From the NCBI GenBank assembly GCA_034411135.1, contig DAOUMN010000003.1, positions 124,001-188,000 of the forward strand: a stretch of 64,000 bases of DNA, given 5' to 3'. The position numbers and the translations under genes were made by a program. Positions 42,434 to 51,564 of this stretch are shown one piece after another. This stretch comes from Bellilinea sp034411135 (GTDB lineage: Bacteria; Chloroflexota; Anaerolineae; Anaerolineales; Anaerolineaceae). Within the stretch, counting starts at the first letter, position 1. Each line of letters starts with the position of its first letter. Below the pieces are notes generated by a model. The model was not told the DNA's origin. It did not search any database and worked only from the letters and a program-made list of their open reading frames with translations.

Positions 42434-43597
42434 TCAGAGGGTTGGCGCGAGGACGGTCAATTCGCACGCAAGCGTGGCATAGGCGCGCACCCCGCGCAAT
42501 ACCTCCTCAACCGGGATCGATTCATCCACGGCGTGCGCCTGGGTGATCGAACCGGGACCGAAGATCAGGGTGGGAATGCCACGCTCGCCGCTGCTGGCGC
42601 TGCCATTGGTGCAGTACGGCGCGGCAAACGTCTCGGCGGGGATGCCAGCTGACTTGAGCGCGGTGGCAGCGCGGGATACCAGCGGGTCGTCGGGGGGCAG
42701 TGCCCAGGCAGGGTGGAAGTCGGGCTGGTGCAGGGGCACGCCGGTCCAGGTGGTGTATCCCGCCTCGTCGAGATGCACGTCCCAATTGGGTAGGTCGCTC
42801 AGGGCGCGCCGGTATTCTTCCAAAATGCCCGCAGCGCTCTCGCCGGGCACCAGGCGGCGGTCGTAGGTCACCTCGCACAGGTAGGGCTGAGTGGACAGGC
42901 TGGGGAAAGGCTGCGATTGGACCTGGATCGGTGCCATAAGTCCGCTGCCCACCTGCGGGTGAGACGGCAGCGGCATGCGGCGGATGCGTTCCACCAGTTC
43001 GGCAGCCCGGTAAACTGCGTTGCCGGACTGGTCGGGCGAGGAGCTATGTGCGGCGGCGCCGTGCGCCGAAAAAACCAGCCGCGCCCGCCCGCGCTGGGCG
43101 ATTCCCAGGCGGCAGTCGGTCGGCTCGCCGACGATCACCCGGTCGGGCTGCACGGAGTCTAGCACGGCGGACAGACCGGCGCCTTCCAGCACTTCCTCAC
43201 CCACGCTGGCGCAAAAAACCACCTCGCCATGCAGTTGTTCTGCCGGCAGGCTGGCGAGCGCGTAGAGCATGGCAGCCAGGCTGGCTTTGGTGTCGGCGGC
43301 GCCGCGCCCCCATACCCGTCCGGCGGAGACCTCCCCGCCGAAGGGGGCATGCTGCCACTCCACCGGGCTGGTGACCGGCACCACATCCATGTGGGCGTCG
43401 AACAGCACCCGCGCACCCGGCTGGCTGCCCGTGCGCCGACCGGTCACGTTGCCGAGTGAATCACAAGCCACCGCCTCAAAGCCGAGCGCGGTCAGTTGGG
43501 CTTGCACCAGGCGGGCAGTCTCCTGCTCCGCGCCGGAAAGGCTTGCGGCGCGCACCAGCGCCTGTAAACATTCGATCACCCCGGGGGTTGGGTTCAT
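42434..43597 (-). CDS. M20 family metallopeptidase (ArgE/DapE/YgeY-like)
   Basis: About 387 residues from the ATG at 43597, where an AGGA site is visible; a further ATG at 43636 overlaps clpP by 11 bases. Metal-binding motifs are intact: FDAHMDVVP, GRGAADTKAS and SVGEEVLEGAG, with EPTD and the C-terminal GPGSITQAHAVDE. Members remove N-acyl groups or cleave dipeptides. The phrase CTNGSASSGERGIPT resembles the YgeY branch, but ArgE/DapE cannot be excluded. It lies directly downstream of clpP. Confidence 0.88.
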   Translation of the reverse strand: MNPTPGVIECLQALVRAASLSGAEQETARLVQAQLTALGFEAVACDSLGNVTGRRTGSQPGARVLFDAHMDVVPVTSPVEWQHAPFGGEVSAGRVWGRGAADTKASLAAMLYALASLPAEQLHGEVVFCASVGEEVLEGAGLSAVLDSVQPDRVIVGEPTDCRLGIAQRGRARLVFSAHGAAAHSSSPDQSGNAVYRAAELVERIRRMPLPSHPQVGSGLMAPIQVQSQPFPSLSTQPYLCEVTYDRRLVPGESAAGILEEYRRALSDLPNWDVHLDEAGYTTWTGVPLHQPDFHPAWALPPDDPLVSRAATALKSAGIPAETFAAPYCTNGSASSGERGIPTLIFGPGSITQAHAVDESIPVEEVLRGVRAYATLACELTVLAPTL

Positions 43598-43625
43598 TGC
43601 AGCGGCATCCTGGCTGGGGCGAGGA

Positions 43626-44231
43626 TCAAATTTCATCGATGTTCTGGATAATGCGTCCGACCAGCCCGTAGGCTTTGGCTTCCTCGGCGCTCATCCAGAA
43701 ATTGCGGTCGGTATCGTGTTCCACCTTGTCCAGCGGCTGACCGGTCTGGCGGGCGAAGATCTCGTTCAGGCGGCGACGCATGCGGATGATCTCCTGCGCC
43801 TCGATCGCCAGGTCCTGGGCGCTGCCGCGCATCCCGCCCATTGGTTGGTGGAGCAGGAAGCGGGTGTTGGGCAGCGAATAACGCTGCTCTACCGGTACGG
43901 CGGCATAGATCAGCGCGCCTGCGCTGGCGACCCAGCCGGTGCCAATGATTTTGACTGCCGGGCGGACGAAACGGATCATGTCGAAGATCGTATCGCCGGA
44001 TTCGACGTGCCCGCCCTGCGAGTTGATGATGATCTTGATATCATCATTGGAAATTTCGGATAGCAGCAGCAGTTGCTGGGTGACCCGCTCAGCCAGTTTC
44101 TGGTTGATCTCACCGAAAATGAGGATAGTGCGGGTTTTGAGAAATTTTTCTTGCACATCGAAGCGCGGCTCACCGGTTGGATGGCTTTCGGGTTGCTCTT
44201 CGGGCAGTTCTTCGGGTTCGGTTTCGAACAT
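43626..44231 (-). CDS. clpP: ATP-dependent Clp protease proteolytic subunit
   Basis: A 201-residue serine peptidase with triad Ser103 (GWVASAGALIY), His128 (FLLHQPMGG) and Asp175 (HDTDRNFWMS). The sequence around the Ser (VASAGA rather than the usual AASMGA) and the acidic N-terminal 20 residues mark it as a divergent ClpP, perhaps one of several paralogues, as is common in Chloroflexota and Actinobacteria. It would form a barrel that needs a Clp ATPase; none is in the window. GGAG precedes the start. Confidence 0.93.
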   Translation of the reverse strand: MFETEPEELPEEQPESHPTGEPRFDVQEKFLKTRTILIFGEINQKLAERVTQQLLLLSEISNDDIKIIINSQGGHVESGDTIFDMIRFVRPAVKIIGTGWVASAGALIYAAVPVEQRYSLPNTRFLLHQPMGGMRGSAQDLAIEAQEIIRMRRRLNEIFARQTGQPLDKVEHDTDRNFWMSAEEAKAYGLVGRIIQNIDEI

Positions 44232-44599
44232 GGTTTTTCTCCATAGTTGGTGAGTGTATTGTGAACAGGATCAATTATAAATCAGCCGCGCCGGTTTGTG
44301 GCGGGCGGGTAAAAGGATTGAGGTGGTGAGCAAGGGAAGCAACCCGCACCCACAGCCTGGTGGTTGGTGCATCTCGACAGGCTCGATGACCGTGTGCCGA
44401 ACCATCCGCTCGCATACTGGACAAACGCCCTGCGATTGTCGAAAGGTATCGCCAAGTGTATGGGTAGATTCGCAATGCCTGGCGGGATACCCGGCAGCGC
44501 GCAGAACAGGGGATGACCATATTCCCCAACTCTTTCAACGAGCGACCGGCACGGAGTATCCGTGCCGGTCGCCCAAACGACCCCTGTGGATTGGAAAAA
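44232..44599. other. intergenic region with palindromic elements
   Basis: No gene seen. It contains a member of the conserved-loop palindrome family (CATC, loop TCGACAGGCTC, GATG; 44370-44388), flanked by GGTT and AACC arms, and the long hairpin at 44542-44572. Short frames present are not protein-like. Confidence 0.6.
44542..44572 (-). terminator. hairpin terminator after the CHRD gene
   Basis: GCGACCGGCACGGA (44542-44555), loop GTA and TCCGTGCCGGTCGC (44559-44572) form a perfect 14-bp stem, 27 bases past the CHRD stop on the minus strand. No long U-run follows. Confidence 0.6.
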
Positions 44600-45112
44600 T
44601 TACTGTTCGATCAGCTGCCCGCGCACCTCGCCCGCCGGGTTAAGCGCGGTGTGCACGTTGACATACAGCAAACCGTTGCGCAGGTAGTTCATAAACTGGC
44701 CGCCCGTAACGCCCCAGGCAGAAAGTTCCGCCGCGCCGATCGTGCCGTTGATGACCAGGTTGCCGTCTGTATCGTAGGTACACGCGCCAACCACGGCTGG
44801 AGCCGGATTGCCACACAGCCCAATCAAAATAGGGGCGTTTTGAGTGCTGTCCGCCGGACCATGCAGGTGGACGCCGGTCGCCGGACCGGACAAATTGCGC
44901 ACGATGATGCCAAAAATAACGCTGCCGTCAGGATTCAGAGACAGAATGGCAGACCCGCGTGCATTGGAGCCGACCACCTGGTGCAATTCATTAGTGGTCA
45001 ACAAATTGGCTTTAAAGACCACCTTGCGGGCAGCCACGCTGCTGACCGGCAGTGCCAGGACGAGCACCGCCAGTAGAATGGCAATTAGGGGAATGAACGA
45101 TTTGGAACGCAT
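44600..45112 (-). CDS. secreted CHRD domain protein
   Basis: A 170-residue exported protein preceded by AGGAGG. Residues 1-28 are a signal peptide (AILLAVLVLALPVSSVAA). Residues about 32-168 form one CHRD domain (PF07452) with the hallmark HLHGPAD near residue 101 and the closing LLYVNVHTALNPAGEVRGQL. Named after chordin, CHRD domains occur in many secreted bacterial proteins of unknown function. It stands alone between hairpin 44542-44572 and the LCP gene. Confidence 0.9.
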   Translation of the reverse strand: MRSKSFIPLIAILLAVLVLALPVSSVAARKVVFKANLLTTNELHQVVGSNARGSAILSLNPDGSVIFGIIVRNLSGPATGVHLHGPADSTQNAPILIGLCGNPAPAVVGACTYDTDGNLVINGTIGAAELSAWGVTGGQFMNYLRNGLLYVNVHTALNPAGEVRGQLIEQ

Positions 45113-45270
45113 TAATCAACCTCCTGGCATTTATAAAACGGGGAGAAAACACAGGGTTATTCAGCATTGTACTGCGCCGAATTTTAGATTTCAATTACCA
45201 TTTTAGTCAACTTTCTTATAAATTCGTGAGAATTTCACCGACAAGTGGGCGCGGAAAGTCGCGTCCAGCC

Positions 45271-45279
45271 TGCTATAAT
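45271..45279 (+). promoter_or_regulatory. extended -10 box for a leaderless LCP transcript
   Basis: TGCTATAAT (45271-45279) is a perfect extended -10, ending seven bases before the ATG at 45287. +1 is predicted at 45286, giving a leader of about one base. Confidence 0.6.
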
Positions 45280-45286
45280 TCAAGCG

Positions 45287-46519
45287 ATGGCTACCACTCA
45301 ACACGTTTCGCGCCGCTTTTTTACGGCTGGCGCGCTGCTGGCGCTGATCTTGCTGCTGGCGGCTTGCACGACCCGCACGCTCCCCCCGCAGGTCACCCCC
45401 GGCGCAACACCCTCCGCCACCCGGCTTATACCGGCAACCGAACAGCCAACCCCCTCAGGGTTGCGCACTGCCCGCTTGGTTTATCCCACCCCGCGCCTGA
45501 CTCCGGTAACGCCCATTCCGCCGCCGCTGGCGGGCATCCGCCTGCCGGTGGAGGTGCGCACGCTGGTGCTGATTGGGTTGGACAACCTGACTCCCTTCTC
45601 CGGGCGCGGCGACGCTGTGGCGCTGGTCTTCTACCACCCGCGCCTGGGACGCGCCAGCATCCTCTCCATCCCCCCCGACCTGTTCGTCAACATTCCCGGC
45701 TATACGATGCAACGGCTCAACACGGCTTACGCGGTCGGTGGAACGCGCGCCCTGGCGGATACGCTGGAGTACAATTTCGGCGTCCGCCCGGACGATTACG
45801 CCGTGGTGCGGCTGGAATCCTTCGTCTATTTCATTGACGATCTCGGCGGGCTGGAAGTGACCGTCGCCGAGCGCATGCCGCAAATCTGCAACGACATTCC
45901 GCCGGGACGCCACCTGCTGGACGGCGACCAGGTGATGTGCTACCTGCGCTACCGCACCGGGCAAGATGAGCAAAACCGCAACCTGCGCCAGCAGGAGATC
46001 CTGCGCCTGATCGTCCAGCGGCTGGTATCCGGCGGCAACCTGGTGCGCCTGCCGGAACTGTACCAGCGCTACAGCGGCAGCGTGGACAGCAGCCTGGCGC
46101 TGGACGACCTGCAGGCGTTGATACCCTTTGCGCTGCGGCTGGGTGATTCCAGCCACCTGGGGCTGTTTCAGATCAGCGAGGCGGCGCTGCGCACCTGGGA
46201 GATCCCCCAGGCGCTGCGCCCGGTGGTCTTTTTACCCAATCGGGATGCGCTTGCCCGCCAGGTACAGGACGCGATCGATTTCGTGCTCACCCCGCAGCCC
46301 AACACCGACCGCGTGCTGACCCTGGAAGCCGAACTGACCACCAGCCCAACCCCAACCAACACGCGCACGCCCACCAGCACGCCGACCATCACCGCCACTC
46401 TGCCGGCGACGATCACCCCCAGCGCGACCATCAGCCTGACGCCAACGCCCACCGGCTCGATCAGCCCGACCGGTTCGCTGACCGTCAGTCCGAGCGTCAC
46501 GCTCACCCCCACCCCCTGA
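45287..46519 (+). CDS. LytR-CpsA-Psr (LCP) family protein, lipoprotein form
   Basis: About 410 residues from the ATG at 45287. Unlike classic LCP proteins with an N-terminal membrane anchor, it has a lipobox LLAAC (Cys27). The LCP domain spans residues about 95-255 with SILSIPPDLFVNIPGY, RLNTAYAVGG, and YLRYRTGQDEQNRNLRQQE containing the conserved Arg residues. LCP enzymes attach anionic polymers or glycans to cell-wall peptidoglycan. The C-terminal 60 residues are an extreme Thr/Pro/Ser repeat tail, probably wall-spanning or glycosylated. Confidence 0.9.
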   Translation: MATTQHVSRRFFTAGALLALILLLAACTTRTLPPQVTPGATPSATRLIPATEQPTPSGLRTARLVYPTPRLTPVTPIPPPLAGIRLPVEVRTLVLIGLDNLTPFSGRGDAVALVFYHPRLGRASILSIPPDLFVNIPGYTMQRLNTAYAVGGTRALADTLEYNFGVRPDDYAVVRLESFVYFIDDLGGLEVTVAERMPQICNDIPPGRHLLDGDQVMCYLRYRTGQDEQNRNLRQQEILRLIVQRLVSGGNLVRLPELYQRYSGSVDSSLALDDLQALIPFALRLGDSSHLGLFQISEAALRTWEIPQALRPVVFLPNRDALARQVQDAIDFVLTPQPNTDRVLTLEAELTTSPTPTNTRTPTSTPTITATLPATITPSATISLTPTPTGSISPTGSLTVSPSVTLTPTP

Positions 46520-46526
46520 GCCGACT

Positions 46527-46559
46527 GGTTGCGTGGTGAATCTGCCGAAGGGGGCAACC
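46527..46559. repeat. palindromic element with conserved-loop motif after the LCP gene
   Basis: GGTTGC (46527-46532) and GCAACC (46554-46559) flank the loop-like core GAATCTGCCGA (46538-46548), a weaker relative of the conserved-loop palindrome family. It lies eight bases after the LCP stop and may serve as a terminator between converging genes. Confidence 0.45.
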
Positions 46560-46599
46560 GGAGCCGGACTTGTGCTTCCCGTGCGCTCGTTGGCAAACT

Positions 46600-49500
46600 C
46601 TACTGAATGGGGATGGTCTCGACGATCACGTTGCCTTCGCCGGCAGCCTGGCTCAGGTCGCGCAGCAGGCGGTTGGTGATGCCAGTCGTCTCGTTGGGAA
46701 ACTCGAGCAAAAAGCGCGCGCTGCCCTCGAACAGGTAGAGCGCGAAGCGGTCGTTGCCGGGAGCGGCGCGCAGAATGCCGTGCACTCGTTTAAGGCGCTG
46801 CACATCGCGCTGGCGGTCACCGGTGGAACGCAGAATGACCTTGACCATACGCATCTCGCCGCTTTCTTCTGGCGGCACGCCGCCCGGCGGGATGGGCGGC
46901 ACCAGGTAGCGCAGCCCGCTGTTGACCAGCGGCGCGTCCATCTCCAGCGGCGGGGGATCAACCGGGGCAGGCGGCAGCGAACTGCCGGTGCGCCCCGGCT
47001 CGGTGGATGGCGGAGGCTGATCGACGGGCGGTTGAGCTGCCTCTCCGCCCTGTGGCGAGACTGCCAGGGAGCGCAGCGGGGCGGCTGCCGATGAATGGAA
47101 AAGAAAATCCTCATCGAAATCGGGCGGCGGGGGTGGTTCGCGCTCAGCAACCGCATGCCCGGCTCTCGCGGCGGCGGGCGGAAGGTAGGGTTGCTCTTCC
47201 TCCAGATGAACGCCGTTGCCGTTTTCCTCATCCGGCAGGTAGCACAGGTATGGATCGACCGGTTCGCCGTTCTCCTCGTACTCGATGAACACCTCGCTGA
47301 CCCGGTCGGCAAGAATCTTCGGCTCGCCGCCTTCATTTTCCAGTTTGCCTTCCACCAGCAGCACCCGGTCGGGGGTGACCAGCGGGGCGCACTGTTCCCA
47401 CACCCGCGGAAAGGCGGTAACATCTACCGAACCCTGGATATCCTCCAGGGTAAAGAAGCCCATCCAGTCACCCTTCTTGGTTTGGTGATTGCGAAAACGG
47501 GTAACCATGCCTGCCACGCACACCCGCTCTTTGGAAGCCAGTTCGTTTAACTGACCCGTGAAACAGGTCACCTTGCGTTGCAGGGTGGGCAGGTAGGGGG
47601 TGAGCGGGTGGTCGGAAACGTACAGCCCGATCAATTCGCGCTCCCATTCCAACTGCTCGCGGCGGTCGAGCACGGGCACATCGTGCAGGGTAATTTGCTC
47701 GTCCACCCCGGCAATGCTGCCAAAAAAGGACATCTGCCCGCTGTTAAGCGCGCGGAAGTGGCTGGCGCTGACCGAGATGATCCGGTCGAGCCCTTCCAGC
47801 AGCGCCATACGCTCGCCAAAGCGGTCCAACGCACCGACCCGCACCAGGCACTCCAAGGAACGCTTACCAACCTTTTGCAGGTCGGTGCGGCGGGCAAAAT
47901 CGTTCAGGTCTTTGAACGCGCCTGCGCGGCGCGCTTCGAGGATCAAATCCACCGGCGCCTGCCCAACGTTCTTAACCGCACCCAGCCCAAAGCGGATGGC
48001 GGGCTTTTCATCCGGGCGGTCTTCAATGGAGAAATCGTAGCCCGAGGCATTGATGTCCGGCGGCAGCACGTCGATGCCCATGCTGCGGCAGTCGGCGACG
48101 TAAAAAGCCACTTTGGCGGTATCATTTTTGGAAGCCGAGAGCAGCGCAGTCATGTACTCGACCGGGTAGTGGGTCTTCAGATAGGCGGTCTGCACGGCGA
48201 TGATGCCGTAATCGGCAGCGTGCGATTTGTTGAAGCCGTAGCGCGCAAATTCTTCCCAGTCGGCAAAGATTTGTGCAGCGGTTTCGGCGGGAATGCCGCG
48301 CTGGCTGGCGCCGCGCACAAACTTCTCGCTGTGTTTTTCCAGCTTGTCCTTCTGCTTCTTAGCGATTGCCTTGCGCAGGTCGTCCGATTCCGACAGGGTA
48401 TAGCCTGCCAGCTCGACTGCGGCGCGCATGATCTGCTCCTGGTAGATCGGAATGCCGTAAGTTTCCTTGAAGATCGCCTCCATCGACGGATGGCGGTAGG
48501 TGACCGCCTGCTCGCCGTGCATCCGCTGGATGTAATTGGGGATGTATTCCAGCGGTCCCGGGCGGTAGAGCGCCACCATGGCGATGACGTTGTCCACGTT
48601 TTTGGGCTTCATCTGGGTCAGGTAGCGGGTCATGCCCGAACCTTCCAGTTGAAAGACCCCCGCGGTGTGCCCCTTGCCGAGAAATTCGAACGTTTGCGGG
48701 TCGTCGATGGGGATGTTTTCGAGCGTGTAGGTCTTGCCGTGGCGCTGGGCGATCAGGTCGCAGGCGCGCTGCATGATGGTTAGCGTTGCCAAACCGAGGA
48801 AATCCACCTTGAGCAGTCCGAGCGATTCGACGATGGACATCTCGAACTGGGTGACGGTCTTGATCGGCGATTCCTCCGAACCGCTGGTCGGGCGGTGGAG
48901 CGGGATGTACTCGATGATTGGCTTGTCGGTGATGATCACCCCGGCAGCGTGGGTGCCGGCGCTGCGCACCGAGCCTTCCATGTGCGCTGCGGTGTCGATC
49001 AGATCCTTGAGATAGGGGGTATTGTCGTACAGCGCCTTGAGTTCCGGCACCTGTTCGAGCGCCTCAGAAATCGAGACCGGTTTGCCGGGTACATTGGGAA
49101 TCAGCTTGCTGACCCGGTCAACTTCGCTGAGGGGGATGTCCATCACCCGTCCCACATCGCGCACCGCTGCCCGCGCGCCGAGCGTGCCAAAGGTGATGAT
49201 CTGGGCAACCCGGTCGTCGCCGTACTTGCGGGCGCAGTATTCCATCATCCGCGCGCGCTGGTCGTCCTGGAAGTCCAGGTCGATATCGGGCATGGAAATA
49301 CGCCCTGGGTTGAGGAAGCGTTCGAAGATCAACCCGTGGGCAATTGGCTCTACATTGGTGATGTCGAGCGTGTAGGCGACAATGGAACCGGCGGCAGAAC
49401 CGCGCGCGTTGTACCAGATGCCGTGCTGCGCGGCAAAACGGCACAGGTCCCAAACGATGAGAAAATAGGCATCAAAGCCCATCTGGTGAATGACGTCCAG

Positions 49501-50475
49501 CTCGTAATCCAGGCGTTGGCGCGCCTGCTGCAGCAGCGGGCTGCTGGCGTAGCGGCGCTGCAACCCCTGCTCGCACAGGCTGCGCAAATAAGTCTCGGCG
49601 GTGCAGCCGGGCGGCACTTCGAACAGCGGCAGGTGGTAGCCGCGGGTGGATAGATCTACGTTGGCGCGCTCGGCGATCAGCAGCGTGTTGCTCAGCGCTT
49701 CCGGCACCTCGCGGAACAGGTCGCTCATCTCCTGTGGGGTGCGCAGGTAATAGGTATCGTCAGTCATGCGGAAGCGGTTAGGGTCGGTGATCAGCGAACC
49801 GGTCTGAATGGCGAGCAGGATATCCTGATAACGCGCATCGCCCGGCTCGATGTAGTGCACGTCGTTGGTGGCGACGAAGCGCGCGGTGTAGCGCGGAGCA
49901 AGTTCCTTCAGCGCGCGGTTGATCGATTCCAGTTCGGGAATCTGGTGGCGCTGCAGTTCGAAGAAGAAATTATCCTTGCCGAAGACCTCGTAGTACCAGT
50001 CAACCTGCTTGCGGGCTTCGTCGATACCGCGCTCGACGATCAGGCGCGGGATTTCGGCTGCCATGCAGCCAGACGTGGCGATCAGCCCTTCGGCGTGCGC
50101 GGCTAAAAAGTCGTGATCGATGCGTGGATTGTAGTAAAAACCCTCCAGCTGCGCGGCGGAGGCGATCTTGAGCAGGTTGCGGTAGCCGGTGTCGTTTTCC
50201 GCCAGCAGCAGCAGGTGGCTGGCAGATTTGTCCAGGCGCGAGTCGCGGTCGCTCATACTGCGCGGGGCAAGGTAGGCTTCCATGCCAATGATCGGCTTGA
50301 CCCCGGCAGCTTTGGCGGCATTGAAGAACTCGATCACCCCGTACATGCTGCCGTGATCGGTGATGGCAACAGCGGGCATGTTCATCTCGCGCACGCGCTG
50401 AACGAGCTTTTTGATATGCGAAAAGCCGTCCAGCAGCGAGTATTGGGTATGCACATGCAGATGAACGAACGACAT
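46600..50475 (-). CDS. dnaE: DNA polymerase III alpha subunit
   Basis: A 1291-residue C-family replicative polymerase. The N-terminal PHP domain opens FVHLHVHTQYSLLDGFSHIK with metal-binding histidines intact, suggesting an active or structural PHP site. The palm has PDIDLDFQDD (two catalytic Asp, about residue 395) and later LKVDFLGLATL (third Asp). Helix-hairpin-helix and an OB-fold follow (VCVAGMVTRFRNHQTKKGDW). The end carries a variable Pro/Glu-rich linker (about 1110-1215) and a terminal domain (VKVILRSTGDRQRDVQRLKR). It ends with TAG, so TAG is a normal stop in this genome. Confidence 0.96.
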   Translation of the reverse strand: MSFVHLHVHTQYSLLDGFSHIKKLVQRVREMNMPAVAITDHGSMYGVIEFFNAAKAAGVKPIIGMEAYLAPRSMSDRDSRLDKSASHLLLLAENDTGYRNLLKIASAAQLEGFYYNPRIDHDFLAAHAEGLIATSGCMAAEIPRLIVERGIDEARKQVDWYYEVFGKDNFFFELQRHQIPELESINRALKELAPRYTARFVATNDVHYIEPGDARYQDILLAIQTGSLITDPNRFRMTDDTYYLRTPQEMSDLFREVPEALSNTLLIAERANVDLSTRGYHLPLFEVPPGCTAETYLRSLCEQGLQRRYASSPLLQQARQRLDYELDVIHQMGFDAYFLIVWDLCRFAAQHGIWYNARGSAAGSIVAYTLDITNVEPIAHGLIFERFLNPGRISMPDIDLDFQDDQRARMMEYCARKYGDDRVAQIITFGTLGARAAVRDVGRVMDIPLSEVDRVSKLIPNVPGKPVSISEALEQVPELKALYDNTPYLKDLIDTAAHMEGSVRSAGTHAAGVIITDKPIIEYIPLHRPTSGSEESPIKTVTQFEMSIVESLGLLKVDFLGLATLTIMQRACDLIAQRHGKTYTLENIPIDDPQTFEFLGKGHTAGVFQLEGSGMTRYLTQMKPKNVDNVIAMVALYRPGPLEYIPNYIQRMHGEQAVTYRHPSMEAIFKETYGIPIYQEQIMRAAVELAGYTLSESDDLRKAIAKKQKDKLEKHSEKFVRGASQRGIPAETAAQIFADWEEFARYGFNKSHAADYGIIAVQTAYLKTHYPVEYMTALLSASKNDTAKVAFYVADCRSMGIDVLPPDINASGYDFSIEDRPDEKPAIRFGLGAVKNVGQAPVDLILEARRAGAFKDLNDFARRTDLQKVGKRSLECLVRVGALDRFGERMALLEGLDRIISVSASHFRALNSGQMSFFGSIAGVDEQITLHDVPVLDRREQLEWERELIGLYVSDHPLTPYLPTLQRKVTCFTGQLNELASKERVCVAGMVTRFRNHQTKKGDWMGFFTLEDIQGSVDVTAFPRVWEQCAPLVTPDRVLLVEGKLENEGGEPKILADRVSEVFIEYEENGEPVDPYLCYLPDEENGNGVHLEEEQPYLPPAAARAGHAVAEREPPPPPDFDEDFLFHSSAAAPLRSLAVSPQGGEAAQPPVDQPPPSTEPGRTGSSLPPAPVDPPPLEMDAPLVNSGLRYLVPPIPPGGVPPEESGEMRMVKVILRSTGDRQRDVQRLKRVHGILRAAPGNDRFALYLFEGSARFLLEFPNETTGITNRLLRDLSQAAGEGNVIVETIPIQ

Positions 50476-50741
50476 GACTCCGGCTCGAGGGTGGTGGGAT
50501 GATCAAAAAAATTATAGCATGCCCCACCCTACGCCAAGGCGGCGGCTTGCTTAAAAGTTGAACCCGAGCGGGATTTGTTAACGTTGTGGTCGCTGCGGTT
50601 AAACCCAGGTGTATGGTGAGCCGGTCGAGATGGCGGGTAGGCAGCTGCCCTGGTATGATAATCACCCAATCGCCGCGGCGCGGGTGAAACACACAGCGGG
50701 CGGGCATACCTGCGCCCGCCCGCCGTGGTAAAGCGGAGGGT

Positions 50742-51206
50742 TTACAACCGGCGCTCGTCCACCAGCATGCTGAGGATATAAACCCCCACCGGAATCAGCG
50801 CGCAGGCGGCAAGGAAATACCACAGTGCGTCAGTGCTCATTTCGGGCAGGCTGCCATTGGCGGCAAAGGACACCCACATCAGCCCACCGGAAACCAGGGC
50901 GAATGCTGCCCAAAACGCGCGGTAACCAGCCTGATTGCGAATCAGCATGGCGCGCTCGTCATGCTCTTCAACGGTCAGCCGCCGCGCTGCGTGCTCATCC
51001 TTTAGTGCGGCGCGGTAGCGGACAATGTTGGCAGTGCCCAGCCCCATCAGCAGGATGCCCACCCCAGTGATGATGCGAAAGTTGAACGGCAGGCTGGCGA
51101 ATTGCGCCTGCACCCACACCCCGGCAACGCCGATCAGTAAACCGGCAGCCAGCATGAACCAGCCCAGGCGAACCCGGGCAGCGATCCAGTTGGTTGAATT
51201 ACTCAT
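50742..51206 (-). CDS. DUF2178-like four-helix membrane protein
   Basis: A 154-residue protein with four hydrophobic segments (about residues 13-32, 40-60, 95-115, 127-148) and a central cytoplasmic loop EEHDERAMLIRNQAGYRAF, the DER...G(Y/F) pattern of DUF2178-type proteins. Its start overlaps the upstream HTH gene by eight bases. A second version of this pair, in the opposite order, is at 58178-58901. Function unknown; probably regulated by or regulating the partner. Confidence 0.75.
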   Translation of the reverse strand: MSNSTNWIAARVRLGWFMLAAGLLIGVAGVWVQAQFASLPFNFRIITGVGILLMGLGTANIVRYRAALKDEHAARRLTVEEHDERAMLIRNQAGYRAFWAAFALVSGGLMWVSFAANGSLPEMSTDALWYFLAACALIPVGVYILSMLVDERRL

Positions 51207-51411
51207 GTTCCACCTCGTTATCGGAATAAATGAAAATGTCCTCGATGTTCATTTCGAACACCCGTGCCAGCCGAAAGGCAAGCAGGATGGACGGGTTGTA
51301 GCGCCCGTTTTCCAGTGAAATGATCGTCTGGCGCGAGACCAGCACGCGATCTGCCAGTTCCTGCTGCGTCCAACCCTTTTTTTGGCGTAACTCTTCCAGG
51401 CGATTCTTCAT
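51199..51411 (-). CDS. XRE-family small HTH regulator
   Basis: A 70-residue one-domain regulator: TQQELADRVLVSRQTIISLE (residues about 14-33) is a textbook Cro/CI helix-turn-helix, followed by NGRYNPSILLAFRLARVFEM. No ligand domain is present. It is encoded ahead of, and overlaps, the DUF2178-like gene, behind a consensus promoter with a palindrome in its spacer (51442-51470), so autorepression is likely. Confidence 0.92.
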   Translation of the reverse strand: MKNRLEELRQKKGWTQQELADRVLVSRQTIISLENGRYNPSILLAFRLARVFEMNIEDIFIYSDNEVEHE

Positions 51412-51441
51412 AGCTGCTCCTGTGTTGATAAGGTTATCTCT

Positions 51442-51470
51442 ATTATAGTAAAGTTCGCTTTACATGTCAA
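51442..51470 (-). promoter_or_regulatory. consensus promoter with operator palindrome in the spacer
   Basis: On the minus strand TTGACA (complement of 51465-51470) and TATAAT (complement of 51442-51447) are both perfect and separated by 17 bases. The spacer contains GTAAAG-TTCG-CTTTAC (51448-51463), a perfect inverted repeat, and a further CTTTAC half site lies upstream at 51476-51481. A repressor bound here would occlude RNA polymerase. Confidence 0.85.
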
Positions 51471-51564
51471 GGGGGCTTTACATTTTGGTCGGTAACCCAT
51501 CCAGCATAGGCGTGCAAATAGCGCCCGGCGCTGCCGGGAATGGGCGCACGGGCGCAGCGCCAGT

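Noticed and set aside
47578..48783. 401-codon plus-strand frame inside dnaE
   Set aside because: Antisense shadow of a certain housekeeping gene.
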